A stretch of 64,000 nt of DNA from Siderastrea siderea (Eukaryota > Cnidaria > Anthozoa > Scleractinia > Rhizangiidae), in NCBI GenBank assembly GCA_964030785.1, contig OZ034967.1:72295613-72359612 (forward strand), read 5' to 3'. The notes under the pieces were generated by a model. It saw nothing but the letters and a program-made list of their open reading frames with translations. It ran no database searches and was not told the origin of the DNA. Shown here in pieces: positions 30,794-43,052 of this stretch. Position 1 is the stretch's first letter. Every line of letters starts with the position of its first letter. Position numbers and translations under genes: made by a program.

Positions 30794-33369
30794 TTGATGA
30801 TTGCAAGGTTAGATGGATCAACTGAATAGATGGATCAGTTGGTTTGACAAAACAGTTGGCTGCTAACGACTGAGAAGGGTTGTCTAGAGGTTAAATGGGA
30901 CAACTGGCTACACATCAGCATAGATACCTATAAGTTAATATATAAAAGTTGGTTACATAGATCAGTCGGTTGAGTGGATCAGTAGGTTATAGTCTTACAG
31001 AACATGAAAGTTAGATGGCCCAGTTAGTCAGGAAAAGTGGTTCCTAGGATGCGTGGTGTTCATTGGGGCACATGGACCATGGATCAATGAGGCACATGGA
31101 TCTCATGTATCATAATTTCCATTTGTAGGTGTAATTTTTGTCGGGACATTTGCTTCAATATTTATATTGTCTATGAGATCTCGTGCAGTTCGGCATTACG
31201 AAAAGCGCAGCTTACATAAATCAATTTTCATACCTGATACAAGGCCACAAATGTGTGAAACTTAGCTGCCAAAGAATCGTTAATGTTGAATGAAAAATCA
31301 ATCAAATATATTCACCACACGAATTCTCTGAACAAATATACTGAAATACAGGCAGAAAAAAGCCACAAAAAAATAGCAAAGAAAACTGGTGAGGAAATCA
31401 GAAAAGAAACCAATCTGCCAAGACTGGAGGAAGTCAGTTATTATTTTTTCGACGAGTACAAGAGAAGTAAAAATGTCCGATGATCTTTCCGCTTAACAAA
31501 TTGTCTATAAAAATCTCTTGACTATAAACTTAAAAAGGCTTTTCATATGGGTGTTTTCTATTGTGTGCGGTCTCAAGCTGCCGCCGGATAATGTGAAAGT
31601 CCCTGTTACTCACCTGACAAAATATAAGGATTTGTATAGGATAAAAACGGTCTTTTCCTAATCTAAAAGCCTGTATGGCGTTTTCATCTGTCTCCTATAT
31701 GGACTATATGTCCATCGTATCAGTGGACAAAATAAACCTCACTGCCTCAAATCGGCAATGTACGGAGGCAAGGTGCTCTTTTTGAAAATTTATTTCAAAC
31801 TCTTCCTTGTAGTTAGCTGTAGGAAAAGACTGTTTTTTTTATCTCACACAAATCCAAAAATGATAATTAAAGAAAGAGAAGGTTACTTTTGCATAAAAAG
31901 GTAAATTCTTATAACTGAAAAGGAATCGAAGATGAAAATTACACCAGTTCAAGGTTCGAAAGCTCTTTGCTGTCCATTTGTTATGTATTAAAAGTTAAGC
32001 CTCCAACGCCTTCGTTGTTAGGAAGATTTCGGTTTCGCACATTTTCCCATGAGGCATTACATTTCTGTTCGGATTACCGCTACAGAAACGGGGACCATTT
32101 ACTGAGAACACAAACGCATGGAAAACCGTTAAGCAACACAATTAAAACGGCTTTCAAAGTAGGCTATCTATAAGCTAAGCTATTAACCTAACTGAGAGCT
32201 GAAGTGGTGAGCGCTGGATTAAGTTGATTGCATGCCATCTTGGATTTGTCAACCTCACTCCCAGGCAGTCCAAGATGGCGGTGACTCGAGCCAAAATTTC
32301 CGCCATCTTGGATTGCCTATCCAAAAAGACACTAGAAACGAGATTGCTCCTCTGTCCACGGTGGCGGCTGGTAAAACCGAACAAAACTTAGCGCTTAGTT
32401 GCTCAAAATACGCCTGCACTGCAGGGTAAAGCCCGGACTGTTTGACTTACAAAATATTAAGGTTTCTCGATCGAAATTACAGCTACGCTCAGTGACATTT
32501 TACAAATGGCTATAACTTTGTGAGATCCTACTCAATTGCAATGAAACTTTCGCAAGAAAAAAATTTGATGTATTCAGCGCAGTTGGGCGCAACTTTTATT
32601 TAACTTCAAATCTGACCTTAAATCGCTCGTTATATAAAATGGTAAATGGGAATTTTTTGGGTAACTTTCTTAGTAGAAACAGCTTTCAGTATTCCTAACA
32701 AGGCCGTTGGCGTAAGAAAGATTCTAGTGCCCCTTCACGCCCAAGATCTAGACCACTGGACCGATAGCAAAAAGTTCAAAAGTGTTTTAACGCTTTGAAT
32801 TTAAGGCTCAAGACATTTGATGAAAATTGGCTGGTTTATTTCTGTAAACATTTAAAAACGGGAATTTTGCCAATCAGTAGCTTATCTCAGAGCTCATGAA
32901 CACGGTTATAAAAGCAGCGATTTAATTTTTATCAGTACATGCTAGCAGCAATTGGTTTGACAGTAACCATAATATATGTTAGAAAAAGAAATTTCTCCAG
33001 AATTTAAAGTTTCTACGTTATTATATATGTTATTATAAAGCACAGTGGTTAAAGAAAATTGAAGATAAATCCAAAGATACGGTTTGACCTTCACATTTTT
33101 CTGAGAATTCCGTTCCGCCGATTTGTCTAAAACTTTGCGAGTATTTCGGTTAGCTATATGTTAGCTGGTTCTGAAAATTTCACAAATATCCCAAACGTTT
33201 TTGTTAAGACCGGTTAAAAGAGTGGGTTTTTAGCCACACAAAAGTTGCACTTGTGTCACATCCTTACTGTTATATCACTTACCGACATCATAAAATTGCA
33301 AGAGAGGAAAATAGCAAACGCTCGTACGTGTTCAGTGTTTTTATAACTACCCTTTATCTTTCAGATTTG
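30794..33369. other. non-coding; degenerate GGATCAGTNGG repeats and inverted AAGATGGCGG motifs
   Basis: Between 30805 and 31110 a short motif like GGATCAGTTGGTT recurs irregularly. At 32234-32312 three copies of AATCCAAGATGGCGG-type sequence lie in alternating orientation; AAGATGGCGG matches the YY1 consensus. No gene is recognised. Confidence 0.45.
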
Positions 33370-33561
33370 CAGGTGAGTGAGGCAATATTGGTTACCAAAT
33401 ATTGAGAAATTGCACGGTACAAAAAGTTAATTTGGGACTTGTTCAAATTTAAGGCTTTTAATATTCGTCCTAACGAGTAACCATTGTAAAACCAGGCTTT
33501 ACAAACGAAACACTTATTTCTTGTTTGTTTCGCTTTTCGCTGTCAAAATAACCAGGTTTTC

Positions 33562-33755
33562 AGTATTGGATCATGTCGCGAAAAAATGAAAACAAGAAAA
33601 TGTGTAAATTGTTTTCTTTCAGCATGCGAGAAACATGCCGCGGGTGGCTTAAGACGCTGAAAAGTGTTCCATCTGGAAAACAAAAAGATGAACTGCTTTA
33701 CCAATGCTGGTGTCTACACAATGAAAACAACAGCTCTATAGAATCCGAAACTTAG
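33562..33755 (+). CDS. possible small hypothetical exon
   Basis: An ATG at 33573 opens a 60-residue Lys/Cys-rich frame. It lies 12 bases after a good acceptor (CCAGGTTTTCAG, ending 33561), and a consensus donor AGGTGAGT is at 33370-33377. Together these could be an intron and a short coding exon, but the protein is not recognised and the arrangement could be chance. Confidence 0.22.
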
Positions 33756-34250
33756 GTTCACAAATCTGGTCCATTTTCAAATGGAAAAATAGTTTTTGCC
33801 CCTGGCTAACTGCTATTTATTCTTTTCGCTTTTAAACGAAATAATGCTCTTTCTAAAACTACCAAAATACAATCTAGATGCAAATTATACTAAACAAATA
33901 CCAGATATCTCTGACTTCATCGAACGCTAAATACGTGTATAGTCATTGAAATATTATAATTATGGCAGTCTGCTTGGGAGAGTTATCACGATTATTACAT
34001 TAAACTTGGGCTGCGAGGTTTAGTTTTAAAATCGCTTGTCTTACATTTAGCGCAAGACTTTCCACTATAATTAACGTTTTTCTCAAGATATACAACTAGT
34101 CAGTGACGAAACGGAATTGAATTTAGGTAATTACAAAAGTTATGTGACCCTTAGAATATTAAGTTTGAGCATGTTGTTGACTAGAATCGAGATTCTCATT
34201 CAAACTAAAACTCTTGTTACAAGTTTTCGCTGCAGGATATTCGAGACATA

Positions 34251-34572
34251 CACCTAATTGCAATAACGTTGCCATACAAAAATGGAAAAAAGAATAAAGA
34301 AAAAAGCCAAATAGGAATTAATTAGACATGCAAATTATTTCTTAGACCTTCATAATTCTCAAAGCAATTATGGACGACGGTGCAATACTTCAATTTGATG
34401 TCAAATGAGTTGAAACAAGTTAAATTGGCAACCTTAGAGACCTTTTGAGTCTTATTTCTTCGTCAGAGAATTCCCTGAAAGTAGTTAGCGTACCTAATTT
34501 ATTCCTATTTGGGTATTTTCTTTTTCTTTTTTTTTTTTCATTTTTATATGACAACGTTATTGCAATTAGGTG
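34251..34572. mobile_element. Tc1/mariner-type MITE with long TIRs
   Basis: Ends CACCTAATTGCAATAACG and its complement, flanked by TA on both sides (34249-34250, 34573-34574). The inverted repeats run to about 75 bp with mismatches, including an A-rich/T-rich part. Non-coding, 322 bp. A diverged right end of the same family is seen near 52510-52555. Confidence 0.8.
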
Positions 34573-34575
34573 TAT

Positions 34576-36908
34576 CTCATGGATAGGCATCATCTAAGTT
34601 ACTTTCTCACTTATTTCTAGCAGTGTCAAACGTACAAATACATTTTGTTCTCGTTCGCCCCCTTGTTCCAGTTATTTTCAGAGGTCTTTTTAATAAAACG
34701 TTTAATAGATAACAAAGAGTTTCTCGCGCTGGTTTACCTGTTTTGGGAATGCAAATTAATAAGTTAGCTTCACACTTTTTATTTTTATGTTATTTTTTAA
34801 TTTTGTTTTAATGGACCTTAGGGGCCCTTTGTTTGAAATGCTTTTTTTTAACACGTACGCAGGTGATGATTGTGTTCGCTGAAAATACTTCATGATGTGT
34901 TTCTTAAACTATTATTATTTCAATAATCCCCAAATTAGAGTATTTTCAAATTAACACTGTCATGTTTAGCTCTACTCACGCACTGAAAGTAAACCCTGGA
35001 CTTTATTAGACTCAAAACACGTTTATGATTAGCTTGTTTGTGGAGGGGTGTTATTGTTGAAGGGGTTGTTGCGTATCGAGGGTCAAGTCTGTAATTTTTT
35101 CAATGGGATTTTGCTTTCACATGTTTTTTAGGATGCAAGTATCTTATTAATGCAAAAAAACCAATTTAATAATAAAGTGTTTCTGGATAACGAAAACTCG
35201 GCTCAGCCAAAAAAGTACCATGCTTCGATATGTATTGTATATTAAATTCACTGAACCAGTGAAAACAAAACTTTGCCCTTCATCAAATATTGAAAAGTTT
35301 TCCTCCTGAGAAATACCACCTGGTTTCTGTGGTTTCTAACCGTGGATAATCGTATCATTAACATTCTTAGGAGCGGCCAAATTGGAAGCCGAAAAACCCA
35401 AACAAAACTTTTCATAATATTTCGTTATTATTATCTTTTTTGTTTTGAAATTTTCATATATTTTTTTCGGAAACACAAACTACACCATATTACAGTAATA
35501 AAGAATAATAAACTCCATTTATTTTAAACACTTCACAAACGCCAAAAAACCAATACAGTCAAGGAGTCGTGTTTGGTGAGAAAGATAAAAACTTCTTAGG
35601 CTTAAATACACCTATTTGGCTCCTATTTGAAAATTTTATTGTCGGAGGGAATTTTGTGTCCAAGATTCACATCTGTGTCGTCTATTTACGTATATGTAAT
35701 CGCATGAGGCCGAGTAGAATTATGGATAAATTTTCAAGAGTGAAATTTATCCTTAATTCTACGAGGACTCAATGCGATTACTTGTTTATAACACAGACGG
35801 CGAAATTTTTTCATGCACGTTGAAACACAATCAGCCGGCCCTCGGAATAAAAGTACCTGCTTGTAAACAATTCATCAAACAAGCATTTTAACTGTTGCTC
35901 ATCGCAGAGAACAAGAAAGACTGACCATTATGTACATCTTAAAAGATAAATACAATTCTAGTTCATTAACGAAACACACTTAAAACTCAATTAACTAAGT
36001 AAAATTTATTCACCTGAGTTGCGAAGCTTCCTCTAGCTGGAAAAATTATCGATCACGTCGCTCCAAAGTTTTCAGTAGTTTTAAAGAAAATAACAATTTG
36101 CTGTTTCCCTTAACACATATAGGTTCACCTTTTGGAATTTCTCTTCAAGCAAACACCCGATTTCCATATCATTTTTACCATCCATCTCGGTTAAAAGTGA
36201 AACTTTGAAAGGATCAACTCAAAATCCGTTTTGGGTTTCAAGACCCCTACAAAATGCAAATGGCGCGCTCTCGCGCTCAGCCAATCAAATGCGAGTAATT
36301 TTGGCGCTTGGCCAATCAGAACTCAGTAATTTTGCCTTAGTCAGAAAGAAAATTAAGAAAAATTACCCTCTGACTCAACCAATCAGCATTCAGTAATTTT
36401 GCCCACTATGTTATAAGTTGTTTTAACGCCTTGCAAATTACACATCCTTGTCTCTCAGAATGCAACTTACCTAAAAAGTGCCAGATGACACCTCCACTGA
36501 AACACTGAAAGAACACTGCTGCTAGCACAATGACAGAAATGTCTTAAATGATGTTTTTTTTTAGAAAACTAATCTCTCTAAGCAGTAAAGTAAACTCGTT
36601 CCAAGGACGTCCGCGGCGAGACAAGAACTGCAACTCTGAAAAGACTGGGAATGAAGCTGTTTCCTTCTTTCATTGAAAAAGAGCCAAACAATTGCTTTAA
36701 TCAGCCGGAAAAATGTGCCGTATAAACACACGACAAACAGTCATTAGAAGCTGAGCTTCCGTGGTTGTCTATAGCATCAAGTGAACAAACTTGCCTTACC
36801 TTAGAACTTCCTTTGTGGTGCTTATCACATCACGTAATCACAAAGTCGTCTTATTTGGGAAACGAAGCCTACCAAACAAAGCCTAATTTGGGAAACAAAG
36901 CCGTCTAA
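34576..36908. other. non-coding; hairpin at 35669-35803 and CCAAT-containing repeat near 36280
   Basis: Apart from the foldback listed separately, a unit of the form CCAATCA...AGTAATTTTG occurs at 36281, 36312 and 36379. No gene is recognised. Confidence 0.45.
35696..35781. repeat. long imperfect hairpin (foldback)
   Basis: GTAATCGCAT at 35696 pairs with ATGCGATTAC ending at 35781, and TAGAATTA.GGATAAATTT pairs with AAATTTATCC.TAATTCTA inside, leaving a loop of about 9 bases. Weaker pairing (CTGTGT/ACACAG) extends to about 35669-35803. Possibly a small foldback MITE; no target duplication was found. Confidence 0.75.
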
Positions 36909-38557
36909 TACCCCGTTCACACCAAAGCTAAAACATGTTTAGATGTTGTTTAACTAAACATGTTTTACTAAACTACCCGTTCATACCAATCGCTTGTTTA
37001 ACTAAACATGTTTAAAACCAAGTTTTACTAAACTACCTGTACGAGGCAGTTTAACTTTCGTGTTTAACTAAACAGGTTCAAAATGGCTGCCAACAAAAAC
37101 AACGAAACCGAATCTAAGGACATCAAGAAACCTTTTTGCGGCGTAAGAAGTTGAGGGTGTCAAAATATTTAAGGAAAACTGTCGACCTCCCAGTAGAAAA
37201 AGTAAATATAATGAGAATTTCCACGCTTTAGGGCCTCTGTTTACAAGACGGGAATCAACTCGCTCGGCCCACTCGCTGAATTTGCGTTCTGAGCATACAA
37301 CGATGAAGGTACAAAGCGCATATTTTCGATGGGAAAACAGGCCACGGAATAAACCTTTAATTAAGTCGGCAAACTTATCTCAACAAGCCATGTGACATAC
37401 GCAGTTTAATGAAGAACTGAAGTAAAGTATAAAAGCCGTTGCGGCCGATCCACAACCCTGAGCACTCGATAACCTTATAAGCTTACCGTCTGCGGAGGAA
37501 GAAGAAGAAAGTGTTGACTAAGAATAAACTCAGGGATCTCAATTTCTCAGTCCAGTATCTCATTCACCGACAATTTGATCGTCAATACGTGTTCCAGAAT
37601 AGCTGCGGTAAGTTTGCGCTTAAGCTTAAGTGAAATTGTGAGTAGTTCATCAATTTATTGCGCTACAAAAACAAACTTGCGTGTACAGCCGGTTAACATC
37701 TGTTGGCAAGTTTTGGACAAAGGGTTTGTCCAAAAACGAGAAAGAAGACCAAATTTATCATAACCAATACATCATTCTTGGACGGAGACAGATGTATACG
37801 AGACAGATCATTATAATTAAGCTCAGAAATGCAGGCTTGACAAATTCAGCAATTTGGAAAGTCGTAGTAGCAGTGAGAAAAACTCACCGACGAATTAGGT
37901 TCGTCCAGCAACTGTTCAGGTCCATCTATCTTTGAAGTACAAATCCAAATGCCGAATGCAATCCTGGAAAACATTTCGACTACACATTTCCTTTCATTGT
38001 AGCAAGAAACTGGGGTTACAATTAGAAATATCATGAAGCAATCGGCTCTTTTAACTATAAAACGGGCAGCGAGCAACCGGCATATTTTCCACCTCACTGC
38101 GCTTCAGTTTTACACAAAGCTGGCAATTTCATTCATGAACAAAAAACGAGGAATTTGTAATCTGGAATTCAGGAGTACGGAACTATAGAAATTGGAGGAT
38201 ACAGAAAAATTTGCATTTCCAAAAAAAAAAACACTTGCGTGTGTGTGTGTGTTTTAAATATTTTGTGTCGTTTTGGCATAAAACTACGTGGACCACGTGG
38301 ACGGCGAATTTACCATCGCTTCACCTGCCCGTTGAAATGGAAGGAAGAAAGAAGAAAAATGATTTCTAGCTAAACAAGGTAGATAGCAAAAAAAAAAAAA
38401 AAAGAGTAGAAGAAAACTGTACAGCAAAGCAAGGTTATAAACAACTAAAGTACACCTGTGTGGTGTGAACAGCCCGATGATTTAAACAATGTTTAGTTAA
38501 ACAGCGTTTAATTAAACTGTGTTTAAGTAAACATGTTCAGTTGGTGTGAATGGGGTA
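36909..38557. mobile_element. PIF/Harbinger-like DNA element, non-autonomous
   Basis: Ends TACCCCGTTCACACCAA and TTGGTGTGAATGGGGTA (one mismatch), flanked by TAA on both sides (36906-36908, 38558-38560). Subterminal repeats of GTTTAACTAAACATGTTT lie at both ends in several copies and orientations, and could be transposase binding sites. The 1.65-kb interior has only short frames and no recognisable transposase. Confidence 0.78.
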
Positions 38558-39206
38558 TAAATTAGCTGATCAAAACTTGCTCTTTAAACGGAACTTCCTT
38601 CGTGATAGCAAAACTCGATGCAAAGTTAGGCCGTGTTCTATTGGGAACAACCGTTTTTGGTTGATTTGGTTTGTTTAGTTTTTTTCGTGTTCTATTGGGA
38701 GAAAACCATATTCGGTTGGTTTGGTTGATCAACTTTTTCAACCAGCTCAGAGCTCGGTTGAAACAGTTGAAAACGATGGGTAGTAACCGCTGACATATTA
38801 GCAAGGATTAGGTTTCGTGTTTTGCATCACTGTTTTTGTGCGTAAACTGCTCAAGTGTGCAGGTCGTCACGTTGAAATTGTCAAAACACGATGGTGCTCT
38901 TTTTTTAAACGAAGATTTTCAGAACTTTGCTATGGGAGAAGTTTCTCGCTTGATACAGTCACAGTCTGATAAAAACATGTTGCTAAATATTCTAATCACA
39001 ATGTGGCAGAATCAATCCCTCTCAAAGTTCTTGATAGACAAGAAATTCTGAATAATGTACAGGCGGCGAATAGTCTCTCTCTCCCCCCCCCCCCCCCTGT
39101 CTTCCCGTTTCGCTAAGGAAAAAAGGTTTCTTTATTAAAAAGCAACAATCTCCTATTGTTGAAATCGCAAGGCTATCAATCGCGAGTTGTTGACAGGCAA
39201 CTTGAT
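38558..39206. other. non-coding, one 62-bp imperfect tandem duplication
   Basis: CGTGTTCTATTGGGA occurs at about 38631 and 38691, each followed by a similar TTGGTT-rich stretch. A 15-base C tract lies at 39083-39097. No gene. Confidence 0.45.
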
Positions 39207-39213
39207 ATAATAC

Positions 39214-41041
39214 CAGGAGCCATTATCGGGGACGGAGACCGTAGCTAAATACTATTTTCAGTAGTAGCGTTGGCCCTCTCGAAAAAGACAAATGTGCTTT
39301 TTTTTAGGATAAATTGCGCCATCGCGCGTGGCACACGCGCGTGTATGTTGCGAGGAATCCACGCAAAGAAAAACAATCATAATGGCGTCGGAAATTACCA
39401 TCGTTGGAGATGAAGAAATTCAGTTTCTGTCATCAGTGTCACTTCCAAATTTAAGACAAGCCCTTGGGGAGAACTTTCTGGATGGTGACTCCTAATCCTG
39501 CTGATATGAGGATTAAACAAGTGATTCCGATTATGGCAGTGAGAATATCTGAGACAAATCCTGTGGCGAAGATGCGTCGGACATGTCGGACGAGGATTTT
39601 CCCGTTAGACGGAGGAAACGTTTCGCGGGCAGAAAAGGCGTCGAACTACGATAAAACAGTTGAAGGCCAATCAGCCGGAAAAGGGAAAAGACATCCCGAA
39701 AATATATTTCCTCTAAGGACTTACAGGGATTGAAGGGCAGCCGCGGTGCGTTATCGATCGTCGACAAAATAGAGAACTGCAAAAACACCAAAAAATAAAC
39801 TACTTCCATCTATGAGAAGGAGAGAGTTGAAGTGAAACTTCATGCTGCCCTAGTACTGAATATTACTTACTGGCACTGAGACACAAATCTAAGCTGTTTC
39901 AGAGTGCTAAAGAAACTGTAGAAGTTGAAATTTAAGCTGTGTTTACAATTCTTTTTATCATCAAGTCAATCACTTGTTCTTAAAATTTCACAAACGGTAG
40001 GTTTTGACTCCGAAAGATCGAGACCAGACAAAATAAAGCACAGTAAAATGGGAGACAAGCATTTCAGAAAAATAGTCAAACTTTTGTGGCGAATTAGTAC
40101 AAAAATCATGCAGCAGGCTGAACAACAAGCATTGAACAAATTCAGTACCAGAAAGGGAGACATTTTATGGCTATACCACACAAAATTGATACTGGTTTAC
40201 CTGTACTCGTTGTAGCTCTATCTGTGTTCCAGCAGCTCCAAATGTTCAGATACAAATCGGATGCCATCTAAAACACGTTGAATCGCTTTACAGTTGTTTG
40301 AGTGTCGCTTTTACCATTCCGTCCGCGGGCTCTAAACTGAGAACAACTGCGTTTTGTGGTTTGCATTTAAAAAAGTAAGATGGTGAACGCTAATGTTCCT
40401 TACCTCCGTCTTGTTTCCGTGAGCTGCATAGAAATTATCGTTCAAGTTAAAATATTAATTCTGTCTTCAGTTCTTTCAAACAAACACATGATGGCTCTGT
40501 TGTCAGCGTTGTAAAAACGGAGCGATTACAAACTCAATCCGCTTTGAACGATGATTACAACAATTCAGAGCCCATAATTGGAAGATTTTTCCCAAACCTT
40601 GTGCTTGTACGTTCACTTCGGAGCAGATTCATTGATTCATTCAGCTCCACAAAGAAACGCAGCAACACTTCGCAAGGTCTTGGCACCTTTTTCGGTCAGT
40701 CATGTGATCTCGATCAATTCTTGTTCCTTTTTATGTCGAAGTTTCTCTGTTTTTCTCTTTCTTAATTTTATAGCAATAAGTGATTGCGTTTTTAATATAA
40801 AAACAATTTTTCTACTCGGGCTTGCTAGATATCAAATAATTATAACCATTTTGGAGCTACGCGCATCGTTGGTTATCTATCATATCCAGCGCCCCCTCGT
40901 TGTACGCAAAATTGTGTGTGGCCACGCGAGTTTATGACGTTTAGGGTGGCGCAATTTTCTCTAAAAATAGCACATTTGTCTTTTTCGATTGGGCTGCGTG
41001 GACCCCACGCTTACGGTCTCCGTCCCCGATTATGGCTCCTG
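39214..41041. mobile_element. TIR DNA transposon, non-autonomous (hAT- or P-like)
   Basis: Both ends are CAGGAGCCATTATCGGGGAC-like, with similarity extending inward about 100 bp (GAAAAAGACAAATGTGC, ATTGCGCCA). The 7-bp duplication ATAATAC flanks it perfectly (39207-39213, 41042-41048). Seven bases is short for hAT (8), so the superfamily is uncertain. The interior encodes a broken acidic/basic frame near 39382-39740 and no recognisable transposase. Confidence 0.75.
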
Positions 41042-41048
41042 ATAATAC

Positions 41049-41600
41049 GGGTTTTGTTAAACGGTCACGAAAACGATAACAATTATTTGTATTCTCCTAC
41101 AATCTGCGTGCACTGTCACGATCTGTCACCGTATTCCCTTTGAATGCACATTTTATAAACACGTCTGTAGCGATTCTAACGTATTTTGTCAATACTACCC
41201 TGAAGTTTTCTGCATTCGTAGATGGAAAATTAAATTCAACTTACATGTAAAAGGTCTTCCGTAAAGGTCATGTTATTATTATCATTATTATTATTATTAT
41301 TTATTCACTAGTATGTCCTGTATTTCAAACCTGATAAATCTATCTGTTTGCGTCATAAAAACAGCAGTAATCCCAAGTAATCACTAAGCTTTGTAAACGC
41401 TGCCCCTTATCAACGAAATGTCCTCAAAACAGCGAAATAAACAATTCAACGCTTACCTTTACTTAAGTTGGATAAACGGCAGAACCCAAAAAGAGGAAAT
41501 TAGACTCCTTTCTACCGTTCATTTTTCCTAACCAACACTACTTCAAACAGAAAAGTAAAACAGACTTTTAACATTGGCCTTCGCTGAAAGCTTTGCACAA
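41049..41600. other. non-coding stretch
   Basis: Unique AT-rich DNA with a short (TTA)n tract near 41274-41300. Nothing recognised. Confidence 0.5.
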
Positions 41601-41619
41601 TTAACAGTTCCCGTTGGGT

Positions 41620-41770
41620 TCCTTCTCTTTGGTGCAGTGGACTTCTTGTAAAAAAAGATTGAGAATTTTTTCATTCTAAGCCATCGAAAGGTTTCGCGTC
41701 TTTTCAAGGTGTTCGAGAGGCCCCTCACATTCAGAGAACAAATAACCAATTCGTCAATTGGGGTAGAAGT
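41620..41770 (-). pseudogene. LINE ORF2 start, truncated
   Basis: The first part of the endonuclease reads ELVICSLNVRGLSNTLKRRE and FRWLRMKKFS, then after a one-base shift LQEVHCTKEKE. Beyond that the sequence no longer resembles copy A, which marks the truncation point. Confidence 0.75.
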
Positions 41771-42149
41771 GTTGATTAGTAGGTGATGAATAAACACGGG
41801 TGCGTAGATACGAGAAGAAGCATTACAGTAACACCCAGCAGGACAGATAAATGTTTTGAACAAAAACAAAAGAGAAACATTCAGTACTAACAAGAGAAAT
41901 ATACTTAACGACGAGAGCAATAACTATATCTAAGACGAATATTTTTACATAGACCGGAAAACGACAAAAACTAAAACATCGATTGACAAAAAAACAGACG
42001 TAAAAATGGCAATTTAAGGGCATGTCAGTGTTTTCCGATGAAGTTGTGAGGTACTAACCTTTTCTAAACTTTAAGTGAAGTTTTCCACCGCAAGATAAAG
42101 AGACGCTGTTATAGTTTGATTAGGCTAAGATGGTCAGCCACTGTTATTA

Positions 42150-43040
42150 TCATTTCGTTCGTCCATGCTCGAGAATGTTCTCTGAGTTGTATTTCTCCTC
42201 CCCAATATGTAGCCATCGACCGACTACTTTTGCTTCGTAGCCTTTTCCTCTAGCCGCATACATCGCTTTGATCAGCTTTCTTCGCTCTACTTGAATAGCT
42301 CGGGCATAGTCGGCAGTCACGTAAGCATCTTTAAACCTCTTGCTCTCTTGAAGTGCCTTCTTTCTGCTAAAGACAAGATCTCTGTCCTCTCTACAGACGA
42401 ACCGGGGAATAATGGGTCTATTCTTGTTTTCCTTTTGCTTTCCAATCCGGTGGACTGCCTGAAAACGAATCTTCGAGGGGTCGAGATTCATCTCCTTCTG
42501 AAGAATGTCGCATACAACTTGTTTAGGTGTTAAATTTTGATCAAGATTTGCTTCTGGAATATTATTAAATTTGAGGTTTTCTCTTCCTGTGTAATCCTCT
42601 AACTCAATGATCTTCTCCCTCTCTTCTGTCAATTCCCCCTTGGTCTTGACAAGATCTTTGCTGGCGTTTGTAAGTTCTTGTTGCAAACTCTGGATTTCCT
42701 TCTCCTGAAGGCTTTTAACAGCTTTTAGTGCGGCAGACTCTTCCTTCATGTCATCGAAAGTCGCCCACACATTTTCGACTCTAGTTTCTAGTTGTTTAAA
42801 CTTTCCGTTTAACTTGTCCAGCTCAACTTTCATCTCTACTCGTAAGTAGCTCAATTCCTCATGAAGTGTGGCGAAGTTGTTGTCCATGTTCTCATTAAGG
42901 TGGCGTATCAGATCTCTTATCGCTTTGTCCTCGAAATCTCGCTCCGCCATGGTTTCAGTAGTTTTGGCCTTCTTCAGTTCTAAAGGAGATTTTGGGGAGC
43001 TTGAGCTAGATCCTCGCTCTCCGCGTTTGTGTTTTGACAT
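42150..43040 (-). CDS. LINE ORF1 protein (L1 ORF1p-like), intact frame
   Basis: 296 residues from ATG 43040. After a basic, Ser-rich start comes a long coiled coil (about residues 45-150, with regular Leu/Glu/Lys heptads), then an RRM-like domain beginning ENLKFNNIPEANLDQ (about 155) and a C-terminal domain with FQAVHRIGKQKENKNRPIIPRF broken by RFVCREDRDLVFSRKKA and YVTADYARAIQVERRKLIKA. This is the layout of L1-type ORF1p, an RNA-binding trimer that coats the LINE transcript. The frame is undamaged although ORF2 is almost entirely gone, so it has no autonomous role here. Confidence 0.9.
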   Translation of the reverse strand: MSKHKRGERGSSSSSPKSPLELKKAKTTETMAERDFEDKAIRDLIRHLNENMDNNFATLHEELSYLRVEMKVELDKLNGKFKQLETRVENVWATFDDMKEESAALKAVKSLQEKEIQSLQQELTNASKDLVKTKGELTEEREKIIELEDYTGRENLKFNNIPEANLDQNLTPKQVVCDILQKEMNLDPSKIRFQAVHRIGKQKENKNRPIIPRFVCREDRDLVFSRKKALQESKRFKDAYVTADYARAIQVERRKLIKAMYAARGKGYEAKVVGRWLHIGEEKYNSENILEHGRTK

Positions 43041-43052
43041 TTACGAAAGCTC

